Shown: positions 37,155 to 46,704 of the stretch, one piece after another
How positions within the stretch are numbered: position 1 is the stretch's first letter
Layout: each line of letters opens with the position of its first letter
Origin: an uncultured Marinomonas sp.
GTDB lineage: Bacteria > Pseudomonadota > Gammaproteobacteria > Pseudomonadales > Marinomonadaceae
DNA: 64,000 nucleotides
Assembly (NCBI GenBank): GCA_947493575.1
Contig: CANLRQ010000013.1
Span: 1 to 64,000, forward strand
Reading direction: 5' to 3'
Notes under the pieces: model-generated
What the model saw: only the letters and a program-made list of their open reading frames with translations
Told to the model about the DNA's origin: nothing
Databases searched by the model: none
Position numbers and translations under genes: made by a program

Positions 37155-37951
37155 TACAGCAGTCTCCCCTTCACTGTCGATGGCTCTTTAGACAACTCTT
37201 GAGCCTCTTCCAGTTCTTGAACGACTTGACTCTTCATCTTTTTACTTTGTTCAATTTGATCAGCAAAGACCGAGGAAATGCTGCCTTTTACCACCAGCGG
37301 TGTTTCTTCTTCCCTACCATCAGAGTGAACTTGAATAAGTCTAATGATATTTGTCACATCACCAAAGCCAAATTGAATAATTAACAAGACAATTAAAGCA
37401 AAAAATAAAAATATAAAAATTGTCATTTCAAGTAGATGCAATTGCACATAGGAATAAATCCCAAAGAACGACGATTTATCGTAAGTAATAATCACACTGC
37501 CAATAAGGCTATCAAAGCCATCAAATAGCTGCATTCCACTGTATAGATAAAGGTCGGTACTGAGATTCCAGTTTTTATCAGAAGACTTAAGAGCTCGCCG
37601 ACTGACTTCGCTATTAGGAAATAATGAAGCGGAAGCACGATCTGTTGAGAAAATAACTTTACCTTGTAAATCAATCACATCAATACTAGTAACGTTTTTA
37701 TCTCTTTGTTTTGCTTTCTCCATTAAATCTGACACATTATTTGCAGACTTAAGAGGAATCCCTAAACGATCGGCCTTGAGAATAGAGGTTTCTAAAGAGG
37801 AAGAAATAACATCTAATTTAGATGAAACAACATTCGACATCAAACTGTCGAATTTCATAAAATTCATTAAATAAAGAAGGCTTAGAACTGCAATTAAAAT
37901 CATCCATACTGTAATCACTAACCTGAGATGAACCTCAAAAAATGCTTTCAT
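37154..37951 (-). CDS. Membrane sensor protein paralogous to the MFS-fused sensor
   Basis: The product is 265 residues: N-terminal helix (VWMILIAVLSLLYLMNFM), periplasmic Cache-like domain (about 40-175, with ETSILKADRLGIPLKSA and SIDVIDLQGKVIFST), second helix (IFIFLFFALIVLLIIQF) and a short cytoplasmic HAMP-like/coiled tail. The tail aligns by eye with the linker of the downstream MFS fusion (DG.....V..(K/R)GSI..F.D.(I/L)...SK). No kinase, GGDEF or methyl-accepting domain follows, so it probably works as partner or decoy of the fusion. ATG at 37951 has AAGG 8 nt upstream; a frame extending to 38008 lacks a ribosome site. Confidence 0.65.
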   Translation of the reverse strand: MKAFFEVHLRLVITVWMILIAVLSLLYLMNFMKFDSLMSNVVSSKLDVISSSLETSILKADRLGIPLKSANNVSDLMEKAKQRDKNVTSIDVIDLQGKVIFSTDRASASLFPNSEVSRRALKSSDKNWNLSTDLYLYSGMQLFDGFDSLIGSVIITYDKSSFFGIYSYVQLHLLEMTIFIFLFFALIVLLIIQFGFGDVTNIIRLIQVHSDGREEETPLVVKGSISSVFADQIEQSKKMKSQVVQELEEAQELSKEPSTVKGRLL

Positions 37952-38304
37952 GTTTACAACCTTACAAAACAAACGACATTCGCACACATTTTGTGCAAAA
38001 AAATGCATTCAAATTAACCAAATAGGTAATAAAGAAGGAAAAAATGAGTACAACATCATTACCATAACTGATTTGAGGTATTTTGATAAGACAGCACTGA
38101 AAACAATAAGGGGAAATTATCTCACCCTTCCTAGGAACAAGCCTCCAACGACCTTATTATTCACTGCTTATATTCAAAAACAGCAAACCTTTTACTAAGA
38201 ATAGATGACCTATCCAATATTACACTTTTTATCATCAATTAAAAATCGAAGATAGAACATCATCTTACACGAAAGCCTATTACAGTAGTACTAGAGTCCT
38301 GACA
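37952..38304. other. 353-bp intergenic region upstream of the sensor-MFS operon
   Basis: No gene or RNA was recognised. It separates the dctD-like stop (38305) from the sensor operon start, all on the minus strand, so it should carry the sensor operon's promoter. The DNA is AT-rich with no clear -24/-12 element. Confidence 0.4.
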
Positions 38305-39660
38305 CTATTTATAAATAGTTTTATCAAGTTCATATTTACGCATCTTGTCATATAAGGTTTTACGGGGCAGACCTAATGCCTCCATGGTTCCTTTAATCGA
38401 CCCTTTTTGACGTAGCAACTCTTGCTCTAACAATGTTTTTTCAAAACGTTCTACTTGCTCAGGTAATGTCATCACACCAGGGTTGGTTTCATTTATGATA
38501 ATTTCATCGAACTCAAACGAACCGCTTTCCCCCATAAGTATGTAGCGTTCAGCAAGGTTTCTTAATTCGCGCACATTACCTGGCCAATCATAAGTTAATA
38601 AACTGTGCATTCTTGATGCAGATAAAGGATGCGATTCACGTTTATATTGTGCGGTTGCGACCAAACAAAAATGCTGCCATAACAATGAGATATCGCTTAC
38701 TCTTTCACGCAAAGGAGGAATGTCAACACGCACTACATTCAGTCGATAATATAAATCCTCCCTGAATCCCCCAGCCTCACTTAATTGTTTTAAGTCCACT
38801 TTTGTTGCGGCCAGAATTCTTAAGTTTAAATCGATGGCATCATTCGAGCCCAAACGCTCTATTTTTCGATCTTCAAGCACACGCAATAAACGGATTTGCA
38901 TGCTCATAGGCATGCTTTCAATTTCATCTAAAAACAGGGTGCCATGATTTGCATGTTCGAGTTTCCCTATACGCTGCTGCTTAGCATCCGTAAATGCGCC
39001 CTTTTCATGGCCAAACAACTCACTTTCCATCATGGATTCAGGAACGGCTCCACAATTAATTGCCACGAATTGAGACGTTCGACGAGTACTGTGCTCATGT
39101 ATATAACGAGCAACCAACTCTTTTCCTGTGCCTGTCTCACCAAAAATCATAATATCCGCAGCCGTATCAGCCACATGTACCAGAACACTTCGTAACTTAT
39201 GAATACTTGGAGTATTACCTATGATTCTAGGGCCGGGAGCATTTTGAGCGGCAAGCTCTAACCGTAAATTACGATTTTCAAGCAGTAACCTACGCTTTTC
39301 CATGGCACGGTGAACTACATCAAGAAATTCATTATTAGAAAAGGGCTTTTCTATGAAATCATACACACCTTGACGGATTGCATTAACCGCCATACTGATG
39401 TCACCGTGACCGGTAATCAATATCACAGGTATTTCTTCATCCACCCGTTTAATATCATCAAATAATGACAAACCGCTTTGTCCGGGTAGATTAATGTCAC
39501 TAACGATAACACCAGCAAAATTTGTCGAGAGCTTATTGATCACCCCTTCTGCGCTTGAGAATTCATGCACAGAAAAGTCATCTAACTCCAACGTCTGAGC
39601 AATGGCCATGCGAACAGAACTTTCATCATCAATCAGTATTACTTCACCAGAACCCGTCAT
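38305..39660 (-). CDS. dctD: DctD-type sigma-54-dependent response regulator
   Basis: The product is 451 residues: receiver domain (1-120, phospho-acceptor Asp in SDINLPGQSG), AAA+ sigma-54 activator (about 145-375; Walker A GETGTGKE, Walker B LFLDEIES, R-finger region) and a Fis-type C-terminal helix-turn-helix (GTMEALGLPRKTLYDKM). The sigma-54 contact loop reads GAFTDA instead of GAFTGA. Encoded 150 bp downstream of its kinase partner, so one transcript. The likely target is the sigma-54 promoter before dctP (6028-6044). AAGGAAA precedes the ATG. Confidence 0.87.
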   Translation of the reverse strand: MTGSGEVILIDDESSVRMAIAQTLELDDFSVHEFSSAEGVINKLSTNFAGVIVSDINLPGQSGLSLFDDIKRVDEEIPVILITGHGDISMAVNAIRQGVYDFIEKPFSNNEFLDVVHRAMEKRRLLLENRNLRLELAAQNAPGPRIIGNTPSIHKLRSVLVHVADTAADIMIFGETGTGKELVARYIHEHSTRRTSQFVAINCGAVPESMMESELFGHEKGAFTDAKQQRIGKLEHANHGTLFLDEIESMPMSMQIRLLRVLEDRKIERLGSNDAIDLNLRILAATKVDLKQLSEAGGFREDLYYRLNVVRVDIPPLRERVSDISLLWQHFCLVATAQYKRESHPLSASRMHSLLTYDWPGNVRELRNLAERYILMGESGSFEFDEIIINETNPGVMTLPEQVERFEKTLLEQELLRQKGSIKGTMEALGLPRKTLYDKMRKYELDKTIYK

Positions 39661-39701
39661 TGTGTATTTTCCTTAAAGTTTGAACACCTTCTTTACATTC
39701 A

Positions 39702-39815
39702 CTTAGGGAAGAGCATCTCGAAAATAGGCAGGCTATTCTCATTCGATACTCGCCTCGAATAGCAAACTTTTATCCACATGCTGAGGCAAGAGGACTTGTT
39801 CGCACCATCCCTAGG
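39702..39815. mobile_element. Half-copy of the IS5-like MITE (family 2) between dctB and dctD
   Basis: 39711-39810 matches the left 103 bases of the element at 48912-49173 in inverse orientation, about nine bases in ten by eye. Its ends CTTAGGGA (39702-39709) and TCCCTAGG (39808-39815) are a degenerate inverted repeat. The dctB stop codon TAG (39811-39813) is inside the right end. Confidence 0.65.
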
Positions 39816-42033
39816 TATAGAGCAATAATTCTATAGAGAATTCAGCACCGCCTCCTTCACCTTTATCCGCGTAAATTTTTCCATTCATCGACTCGATAAT
39901 TCGCTGACTTATAGACAAGCCAAGGCCTAATCCCGCACCTTGAGGTTTAGAAGTATAAAACGGCTCAAATAGATGCTGACGAGCTTCTTCTGTTAAACCT
40001 AGTCCTGTATCCGACACTTTCAAAATAACCTTCCGGCTACTTGCTTGATCTATACTGATTTTAATTAATGGTTCAACTTGCTTATTTTCATTAACTGCAT
40101 CAACAGCGTTCGATATGAGATTAACCAACACTTGCTCTAGAAATACCATATCGGCTTTAACAAACAATTGATTGTCATCAGGAAGATCCAACTTAATATG
40201 ACTGTCTTTTAACCGAGACTCCATAATGCTTACCGCAGCTAAAATAGTCGATTGCAGTGGCACAGCACCTTGTTGCACATCGCCCTTTCGAGCAAAGACC
40301 TTAAAACGAGCAACAATATCTCCCATATGCTGAGCTAATAAATTAATTTGTCGCAAATTTTTCTCAACCGAAGGTAAGTTATCCCTCGATAGAAAAGTTA
40401 ATGCATTTTCAGAGAAGGCTCGAATTGCTGTTAAAGGTTGATTAAGCTCATGATTAATACCGGCACTCAACTGTCCTAACACAGCTAACTTAGCTGTTTG
40501 AATAAGCTCCCTTTGAGTTTCTTCATGTTTATCAACCTCTCTACGTAAACGATGATTGGCCTCTTCTAATTCAAACGTTCTTTCTTTTACTCTTTCTTCT
40601 AATATTGCACGGGACTGAGTAATCTCTTCTTCATAACGCTTACGTTCGGTCATGTCATGAAAAGTCACCAAATATTTGCGATGGTATGGCAACTCAATCG
40701 AGCATAAATTCATTTCGACTGCTTTCGCAATACCATCTTCACATTGCAAGATCCCTTCTGTCGTCACAAAATTCAAGTCTTCTGCTGTGGATGTAAAAGC
40801 AAAATCATTATCCACTGTAGAAACTTCATCCTTTTGATAAAGACTGCCTAACTCTTGACCAATAAAAGGTAACAAAGAATGACCTGCAAGGGATTCTATA
40901 GCGGGATTAAAGGACTCAATACGCTTATCTTGATCAAGTGTAATTAGACCTGCCTGTGTATTTTGAATAATCGCTCGAATATACGCTTCATTGTGACGAC
41001 TCATTTCATTCGCAACTAATCGCTCCTTTAACATTCGACGACGTAAAAATGCCAGACCAGTAATTAAGACAATAATAATGACACAACCAATAACAAATGC
41101 ACGCCACAAAAACACACTGTCATTAACGGGTTTTAAAGGTGATAAAGACGCAATTTGAAAACCTAATAAACGAATTGGCCTGCGCATTTCCAGATACCCT
41201 ACACGCTCAAATTGGTCATCTCTGGATAAGGTTGCTGACGTTTCTAGCAAGGTGATAATACGTGATCTTTCATTCATGTTTTGCACTGCAAGAATAGGCA
41301 GTTTAACAAGCGGCTGGTTTTTATAACGTTTACTGCTTGCTATGCGCTTCAATTCTTTGTGTGTCAGTGTTTCCATGGTTTTATAAAGCCACTCAGGACG
41401 AGAGCTGCCAAAAACCACCTGATCAGGGTCAAGCAATAGAAATTCATAGTTTTGATTTGAAAACCTTTCTTCAAAAGGCTCCAGTTCAATTTTAACCACA
41501 GCGACCCCCACTATTGAGTCGCCTTCATAAACTGGATAGGAAAAGAAATAACCACGACGATTAGAAGTAGTACCTAATGCATAATAACGACCAGGACTGC
41601 CAACAATGGCTTGTTTAAAGTAGGGTCTAAAGGCAAAATTTTGGCCAACAAAACTGCCCTTAGAAGCATAGTTAGACGCAGCAACTGTATTCCCATTTCT
41701 ATCTAATACGTAACTATTGGACGCTTCTGTGATGCGATTGATTTGGTCTAGTTCTCGATTGAGTTGATTAATATCAGACGCCAACCCATCCCTTAACGCT
41801 TTTCGAACACGGTCATTAGAGGCCAATAATGCTGGCATATGTTGATATTTGGTTATCGCATTTTCTAGCACATCACCTAGTTGCTCTAACTGAATGGATG
41901 CTTCAGCCTGTAAAGTCTGTAATTTTTGCTGTTTTAATAACTCACCACCACGCCAAACAACAGCAATGAGAATTAACAAAGAAATAACTGTTATCCATGT
42001 CAGACGACGTTTCACATCCTGAGTGTTTGGCAC
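39811..42033 (-). CDS. dctB: DctB-type sensor histidine kinase
   Basis: The product is 740 residues: N-terminal helix (WITVISLLILIAVVW), periplasmic double-Cache domain (about 40-300, with FAFRPYFKQAIVGSPGRYYALGT split here by the family spacing), second helix near 315, PAS domain (about 350-470), HisKA with phospho-His in SAGINHELNQPLTAI, and HATPase_c (VLVNLISNAVDAV, GLGLTEEARQHLFEPFYT, GAGLGLGLSIS). This is the layout of C4-dicarboxylate kinase DctB. GTG start with AAGGAG. It follows epmA by 48 bp and may be cotranscribed. The last codons and stop lie at a mobile-element edge. Confidence 0.88.
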   Translation of the reverse strand: MPNTQDVKRRLTWITVISLLILIAVVWRGGELLKQQKLQTLQAEASIQLEQLGDVLENAITKYQHMPALLASNDRVRKALRDGLASDINQLNRELDQINRITEASNSYVLDRNGNTVAASNYASKGSFVGQNFAFRPYFKQAIVGSPGRYYALGTTSNRRGYFFSYPVYEGDSIVGVAVVKIELEPFEERFSNQNYEFLLLDPDQVVFGSSRPEWLYKTMETLTHKELKRIASSKRYKNQPLVKLPILAVQNMNERSRIITLLETSATLSRDDQFERVGYLEMRRPIRLLGFQIASLSPLKPVNDSVFLWRAFVIGCVIIIVLITGLAFLRRRMLKERLVANEMSRHNEAYIRAIIQNTQAGLITLDQDKRIESFNPAIESLAGHSLLPFIGQELGSLYQKDEVSTVDNDFAFTSTAEDLNFVTTEGILQCEDGIAKAVEMNLCSIELPYHRKYLVTFHDMTERKRYEEEITQSRAILEERVKERTFELEEANHRLRREVDKHEETQRELIQTAKLAVLGQLSAGINHELNQPLTAIRAFSENALTFLSRDNLPSVEKNLRQINLLAQHMGDIVARFKVFARKGDVQQGAVPLQSTILAAVSIMESRLKDSHIKLDLPDDNQLFVKADMVFLEQVLVNLISNAVDAVNENKQVEPLIKISIDQASSRKVILKVSDTGLGLTEEARQHLFEPFYTSKPQGAGLGLGLSISQRIIESMNGKIYADKGEGGGAEFSIELLLYT

Positions 42034-42081
42034 CTTATTTCTCCTTAAATAGTGATAATGGCAGACTTTATTAAGAGCGTA

Positions 42082-43056
42082 CTAGGCCCTATCATCAGCA
42101 AAAGGAATAACCTTGTTAATCTCATTTAGATTACAAAGCAGCATTAATAAACGATCTACACCAAGCGCGACTCCAGCACAGCTAGGCAAACCATTTTCAA
42201 GAGCAGTAACCAAGCGCTCGTCCACCTGACGAGGTGGTAATTCCAATAAATGCCTCTGATGCATATCATCATTCAAACGTTCCGCTTGCTCAATAGAATC
42301 CGTCAATTCAAAGTAACCATTTGCCAATTCCATGCCCTGCCAATAAAGTTCAAAACGTGCTGCAACTTCATAGCCATCTATATTATATTTTTTTGCCAAA
42401 GCGGCTTGAGAAGCGGGGTAACTGTGAATAAAGCAAGGGTCTTTCAAGCCGATCCCAGATTCAATTGAATGACTAAACAGTAACTCTAGAAGTGTATCTC
42501 TATCTGTTTCTGCTAACCCATATTCTGTTTTATCATGGGATATTTTCTGCAATTCATTGAGAGTGACAGTGTGAGGGTTAATACCTAAAACCGTTTCAAA
42601 TGCTTCTTGGTAGCTCATACGCTCACAAGAGATGCTGCTATCGTCTGTCACACATTTTAAAAGTTGCTCAATCTCTTCCATAAGTTGCCAGTGATCAAAC
42701 CCAATTCTATACCACTCCAACATGGTAAACTCCATTGAGTGACGGCGGCCCCTGTCTTCTGCTCGAAACACTTTCCCAAGCTGATAAATACTGCCCACAC
42801 CAGCACAAAGCAAGCGCTTCATAGCAAACTCAGGAGAAGTCTGTAGATAATAGGTCGTCGGTCGACCTTCTACATTTGTTTCCAAACTCAAGCTTTCAAT
42901 ATGAGGGTCTGAAATAGACGCTAAAGAAAGTATTTGAGTATCCACTTCCATGACGTTTTTTTCACAAAAGAAATGCCGTATTTGGGCAAATAGCTCCGCA
43001 CGTTGTCGTAAGGTCGCCATTTCAGCACTCGGTTTCCATTGGTATTTTTGGTACAT
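42082..43056 (-). CDS. epmA: EF-P--(R)-beta-lysine ligase EpmA
   Basis: A 324-residue class II lysyl-tRNA-synthetase-like enzyme without the anticodon domain. It activates (R)-beta-lysine and attaches it to Lys34 of elongation factor P. Visible synthetase motifs: FRAEDRGRRHSMEFTMLEWYR (motif 2 area, split) and GVALGVDRLLMLL (motif 3). Length equals E. coli EpmA (325). efp and epmB lie 4 kb away, completing the pathway. Located 11 bp after panP. Confidence 0.95.
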   Translation of the reverse strand: MYQKYQWKPSAEMATLRQRAELFAQIRHFFCEKNVMEVDTQILSLASISDPHIESLSLETNVEGRPTTYYLQTSPEFAMKRLLCAGVGSIYQLGKVFRAEDRGRRHSMEFTMLEWYRIGFDHWQLMEEIEQLLKCVTDDSSISCERMSYQEAFETVLGINPHTVTLNELQKISHDKTEYGLAETDRDTLLELLFSHSIESGIGLKDPCFIHSYPASQAALAKKYNIDGYEVAARFELYWQGMELANGYFELTDSIEQAERLNDDMHQRHLLELPPRQVDERLVTALENGLPSCAGVALGVDRLLMLLCNLNEINKVIPFADDRA

Positions 43057-43067
43057 ATAACTTCTTA

Positions 43068-44621
43068 TTATTCTAAATTTTCAGCAATGCTTCTTTGATC
43101 TTCTAAAACCGCCCGACAATGATCAATAGTTGTTAACGGGTTTGCTATGACAACACGCAGACCAACAACAGACAGTTCGGAATTTACCTTAAACGTTGTT
43201 CTCGATACAAAGGTCATACCTTGGCTTAATTGTTGCTCTTGCAACTGAATATTAAAGCGATCGATGGCTTGATTATCCTCTAGTGAATATGGCGCCAAGC
43301 CACGATACTTTTCTGGAATAAAGCGATATAGGAAAATATTTGCTTGCGGCTTATTTAATAACTCGAAATCTAGAGAAGATAGAATTTCATTAGCCATTTG
43401 TTGGGTTGTACTTATACTCTTATCAAGCAAATGGGCGTAGCCTTTTTTACCGATAAGACAAAGCGCTGCTTGTAAATAACAAACATTAGCAGGTCGAGAG
43501 CCCTCAACCCCAATACGCCCCAAATCTGGTGAGGCCGCTCGAATAATATAATTGGCTTCATTCGTAATTAATTTACCCGTTTCATGACTCTTAAACAGAA
43601 CGATACCAATACCCATAGGTAAATACAGTTGCTTATGCCCGTCAATGGTCACCGAGTCTGCCCTATCTATTCCATCAAGCAGTGATCTATGTTCATCAGA
43701 AAAAACCAATGGCCCGCCCCATGCCGCATCAACATGAAAGTAAACCCCAAACTCTTCCGCCAAGTCGGCCATTTCTGCCAGAGGATCAAACGAACCACAT
43801 TCGGTAGAACCTGCAACACCTACAAGAGCACTAATGTGAATACGTTTATTTGCACAATCTACCAGAGTTTCCCGTAATTTCACCAAATCTATTTTTTGAT
43901 GCTTATCCACAGGAATAGATAGCAAGCTCTTCTTTCCAAGCCCTAATAAGCCTAAACTTTTTTCAATCGAGTAATGCGCTAAGGAAGACCCGATAACAAC
44001 ACTTTCGGTAAAACCTGCTTTATTTAGAACTGCAAAAAAACCTTCTTCTTCAACGTCCGCAAAAGTAGATAAAGACTGGTTGCGTGCACACTGTAATGCA
44101 GCAATGTTAGCCAAAGTACCACCAGAGGTAATTAGTCCTAATGGGCTGGTATGGCTAGCCAACACGTCTTGATAATACTCATCCCGTTGGTTATAAACCG
44201 CCTTATGCAGCATTGCCAATGATTGTTTTTCGTAAAATGTCAGTGATTTTGAGGTCTCTACCTTCACGACATTTTGGTTCATTGTGGCAACCAACTTGGC
44301 CATTGGCCTCATAAAATTTGGCAACAGGCTGGTCATATGACCAATAAAGTACGGTGAGCCGGTATTAATCGTATGGCCAATGACATTTTCTGTCATTCCT
44401 TGCAAATATTCTGACTCACTCACTCCTTGTTCAGGAATCGATACCTGAGAAAATACGTCATTCAGATCATCATTACTGAGTTCCGACGTAATACGATCCG
44501 TTGCTAGAAACTCATGTATCAACTTCTCAACTGAGTCAGAGAAAATACCATTGGTTTTATCTTCAAAATACCTCATCGAGAAATCCGTATAAATTTCTTC
44601 TAAGGTGCTTACGTTGCTCAT
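43068..44621 (-). CDS. panP: PLP-dependent aspartate 1-decarboxylase (PanP type)
   Basis: A 517-residue group II PLP decarboxylase. The PLP-Lys lies in TIDGHKQLYLPMG, with HVDAAWGGPLVFS and the N-terminal block VIGHTINTGSPYFIGHMTS followed by NQNVVKVETSKSLT. This last block is characteristic of PanP, which makes beta-alanine for coenzyme A in Vibrio and relatives lacking PanD. Other amino-acid decarboxylases of the family (glutamate, diaminobutyrate) are less likely. AGGAAG Shine-Dalgarno; one base after the upstream stop, so translationally coupled to the TRIC fusion gene. Confidence 0.82.
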   Translation of the reverse strand: MSNVSTLEEIYTDFSMRYFEDKTNGIFSDSVEKLIHEFLATDRITSELSNDDLNDVFSQVSIPEQGVSESEYLQGMTENVIGHTINTGSPYFIGHMTSLLPNFMRPMAKLVATMNQNVVKVETSKSLTFYEKQSLAMLHKAVYNQRDEYYQDVLASHTSPLGLITSGGTLANIAALQCARNQSLSTFADVEEEGFFAVLNKAGFTESVVIGSSLAHYSIEKSLGLLGLGKKSLLSIPVDKHQKIDLVKLRETLVDCANKRIHISALVGVAGSTECGSFDPLAEMADLAEEFGVYFHVDAAWGGPLVFSDEHRSLLDGIDRADSVTIDGHKQLYLPMGIGIVLFKSHETGKLITNEANYIIRAASPDLGRIGVEGSRPANVCYLQAALCLIGKKGYAHLLDKSISTTQQMANEILSSLDFELLNKPQANIFLYRFIPEKYRGLAPYSLEDNQAIDRFNIQLQEQQLSQGMTFVSRTTFKVNSELSVVGLRVVIANPLTTIDHCRAVLEDQRSIAENLE

Positions 44622-44622
44622 A

Positions 44623-46263
44623 TCACTTCCTACTAAACTGAATGTATTTTAATGTCGGTGAACGCAACTTAAAATGATTAACTAACAAAACACTAACAGT
44701 GGTACCCACTAAGGTAACAATAACACCTAGTAAAACTTCGGTAGGGTTCAAGCGCTCAGCTTGCCAAATCAACACCCATGAGAAAACAGCCCCCCAAAAA
44801 AGGCTACATTCGGGATCTAAACCGCCTTTCATTGCTTTAATTTCTTCCCCTTGTCGTAAAGCATTGGCCAGAATCCCTCCTCCACAAGACGTCAGGCAAC
44901 CTAGAATTGGCCCCCATAACCACAATGGTGACAACTCCATTTCTACTGCCACTCCTACACCGATTACAGTATATGCACCAAGCGCCATGGCTTCGATTAG
45001 GCTACGTACAAACAGCCATCCCGCCTGTTGTTTATAGGCAATGGCTTTATAACTTGGGGAACTCTTTTGCAGAGAGTCATGCATCCAACATAGAAAGAAG
45101 CCCACTACGGCGACACTCACAACGATGTACATATACTCTGGATAACGCAAAACCACAGGGGCACGACCGACAAAAATATCTCGCATTAAACCGCCCCCGA
45201 TAGTCAGTAGAGCTGTCATAATAAACACACCGAAAAAATCATAACGATTATCTCTAGCAATCAACAATCCCGCTATGGCAAAAAACACAGCACCAACCAC
45301 ATCAATCAAATAAAACCAATCTCGTTGCACGGTAATATTCATCAACACTGGAAATAAATAATTACCAATGGTCTTTTGGATAGCACCAGATGCCGTTAGC
45401 TCTACAATACCTCGGTTAAAAGAATCAAGAATGTGTTCCATTCTTGAATTCATCTCAGGATCTTCACTTTTATGTATTAATAAATGAATGGGTAAAGCTG
45501 GTAAGGTGAGAGGAAGTTCAGAAATTTGCCCGGTGCGCTTCTTATTTTTCCACATAATCCTCGCACCAACGAGCCGATCGGCAACAACAACACTAACCTT
45601 GTTGTCATAAAGATTATTAAAGTTTTCCTCTTCCGTTGTAGAGGAAACAATAAAAGAGCTGCCTTTTTTCGTTTGAGTAGAAATATACTCATTAAGCTCT
45701 GGGCTCGTGTAATTATACCCTTTAATCACGCCTAGTTTATGACCATCATCAATTAGCTTAACCAGTTCACTCACAGAGGTAACAGCAAAATAGGAAGCAT
45801 CAAGATTACGCACATATAAGCTGTTCCACTCATATCGATACGGTTGAGAAATCAGGTATTGTTCAGAACGGATTGCCGTTTTAAAAGCCCCAGCTGCGGC
45901 ATCTTTCTTATGCTCTAATACATCTGATTGGTTTTTATCCCAACTGTCCTGCGCGCCTTCATCATAATTTACTTCTATATCTGAGGCATTGAAAATTTCG
46001 TTTATCAGAGCATAGTCTAACCCCGTCAAGCGACCTGTAATATCCAAATACTGATATGGGTCCCAATGATACCAACCCACAGTCACACTGACGTCATCAT
46101 CAGCCTGCACATGTGTGGTAAAACCAGAAAGGAGACATAAAGCAATAAAAGCACTGAGGCTACTATGTTGAAGTGAACATCTTTTGGAAGGTTGAAAACA
46201 CTGTAGATAATGAATGAAAAAAACAACACATTTTGTGAACATATTCTGTATTTGCATATTCAT
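44623..46263 (-). CDS. Periplasmic binding domain fused to a TRIC-type (UPF0126) channel
   Basis: The product is 546 residues. After a signal/anchor (SAFIALCLLSGFTTHVQA, about 38-55) comes an SBP_bac_3 domain (about 58-315: VGWYHWDPYQYLDITGRLTG, AGAFKTAIRSEQYLISQPYR, and a DKVSVVVADRL-like stretch). Residues 325-530 are a seven-helix TRIC/UPF0126 domain with two repeats carrying GGGLMRDIFVGRAPVVLR and CGGGILANALRQGEE, the conserved glycine kinks of trimeric cation channels. It could be a ligand-gated cation channel, but its ligand is unknown. No good Shine-Dalgarno at 46263. Confidence 0.8.
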   Translation of the reverse strand: MNMQIQNMFTKCVVFFIHYLQCFQPSKRCSLQHSSLSAFIALCLLSGFTTHVQADDDVSVTVGWYHWDPYQYLDITGRLTGLDYALINEIFNASDIEVNYDEGAQDSWDKNQSDVLEHKKDAAAGAFKTAIRSEQYLISQPYRYEWNSLYVRNLDASYFAVTSVSELVKLIDDGHKLGVIKGYNYTSPELNEYISTQTKKGSSFIVSSTTEEENFNNLYDNKVSVVVADRLVGARIMWKNKKRTGQISELPLTLPALPIHLLIHKSEDPEMNSRMEHILDSFNRGIVELTASGAIQKTIGNYLFPVLMNITVQRDWFYLIDVVGAVFFAIAGLLIARDNRYDFFGVFIMTALLTIGGGLMRDIFVGRAPVVLRYPEYMYIVVSVAVVGFFLCWMHDSLQKSSPSYKAIAYKQQAGWLFVRSLIEAMALGAYTVIGVGVAVEMELSPLWLWGPILGCLTSCGGGILANALRQGEEIKAMKGGLDPECSLFWGAVFSWVLIWQAERLNPTEVLLGVIVTLVGTTVSVLLVNHFKLRSPTLKYIQFSRK

Positions 46264-46607
46264 ATGTATGGCACACTGCTAAGTACGAGCTAGACTCGTG
46301 TTTATGTTTCTCTTAAATTCCGAAACAAAAACATAGCCTATAAAGCTCGTTTAAACTTAGGATCAGATAAGAGTAGAGTAACTTCTTCATCCAAATAAAT
46401 GGCGTAAAAAAGAGAGTTAAAAACCACTCTTTTCAACCTAGCATCACACCAAAGTTGAACATCCTGCGAGCGCATAATATATAAAATAACTGTAGAAAAG
46501 AACCTTAAAAAATACCACTATTATATGTAAACATAAGCAACAAGGAATAGCAATTTAGCGCGCAATATCACAGAAAAAGCCTACTTTTTCTAGATAGGGA
46601 GTACAAA
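46264..46607. other. 344-bp intergenic region, promoter side of the TRIC-panP-epmA operon
   Basis: No gene was recognised. It should hold the promoter of the minus-strand operon that begins with the TRIC fusion. No strong hairpin or repeat was seen apart from the efp terminator at its right edge. Confidence 0.4.
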
Positions 46608-46657
46608 AAAACCACGATCTTTATGTCATCATAAATGGACATAAAGAACGTGGTTTT
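46608..46657 (-). terminator. Rho-independent terminator of efp
   Basis: A 20-bp nearly perfect stem (AAAACCACGATCTTTATGTC and its complement, one mismatch) with a 10-base loop is followed on the minus strand by seven Ts. It begins 47 bp after the efp stop. Confidence 0.9.
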
Positions 46658-46704
46658 GATACTTAAACAACAAAAATCATGTTTTTGTGTCATTGATTAA
46701 CGCA

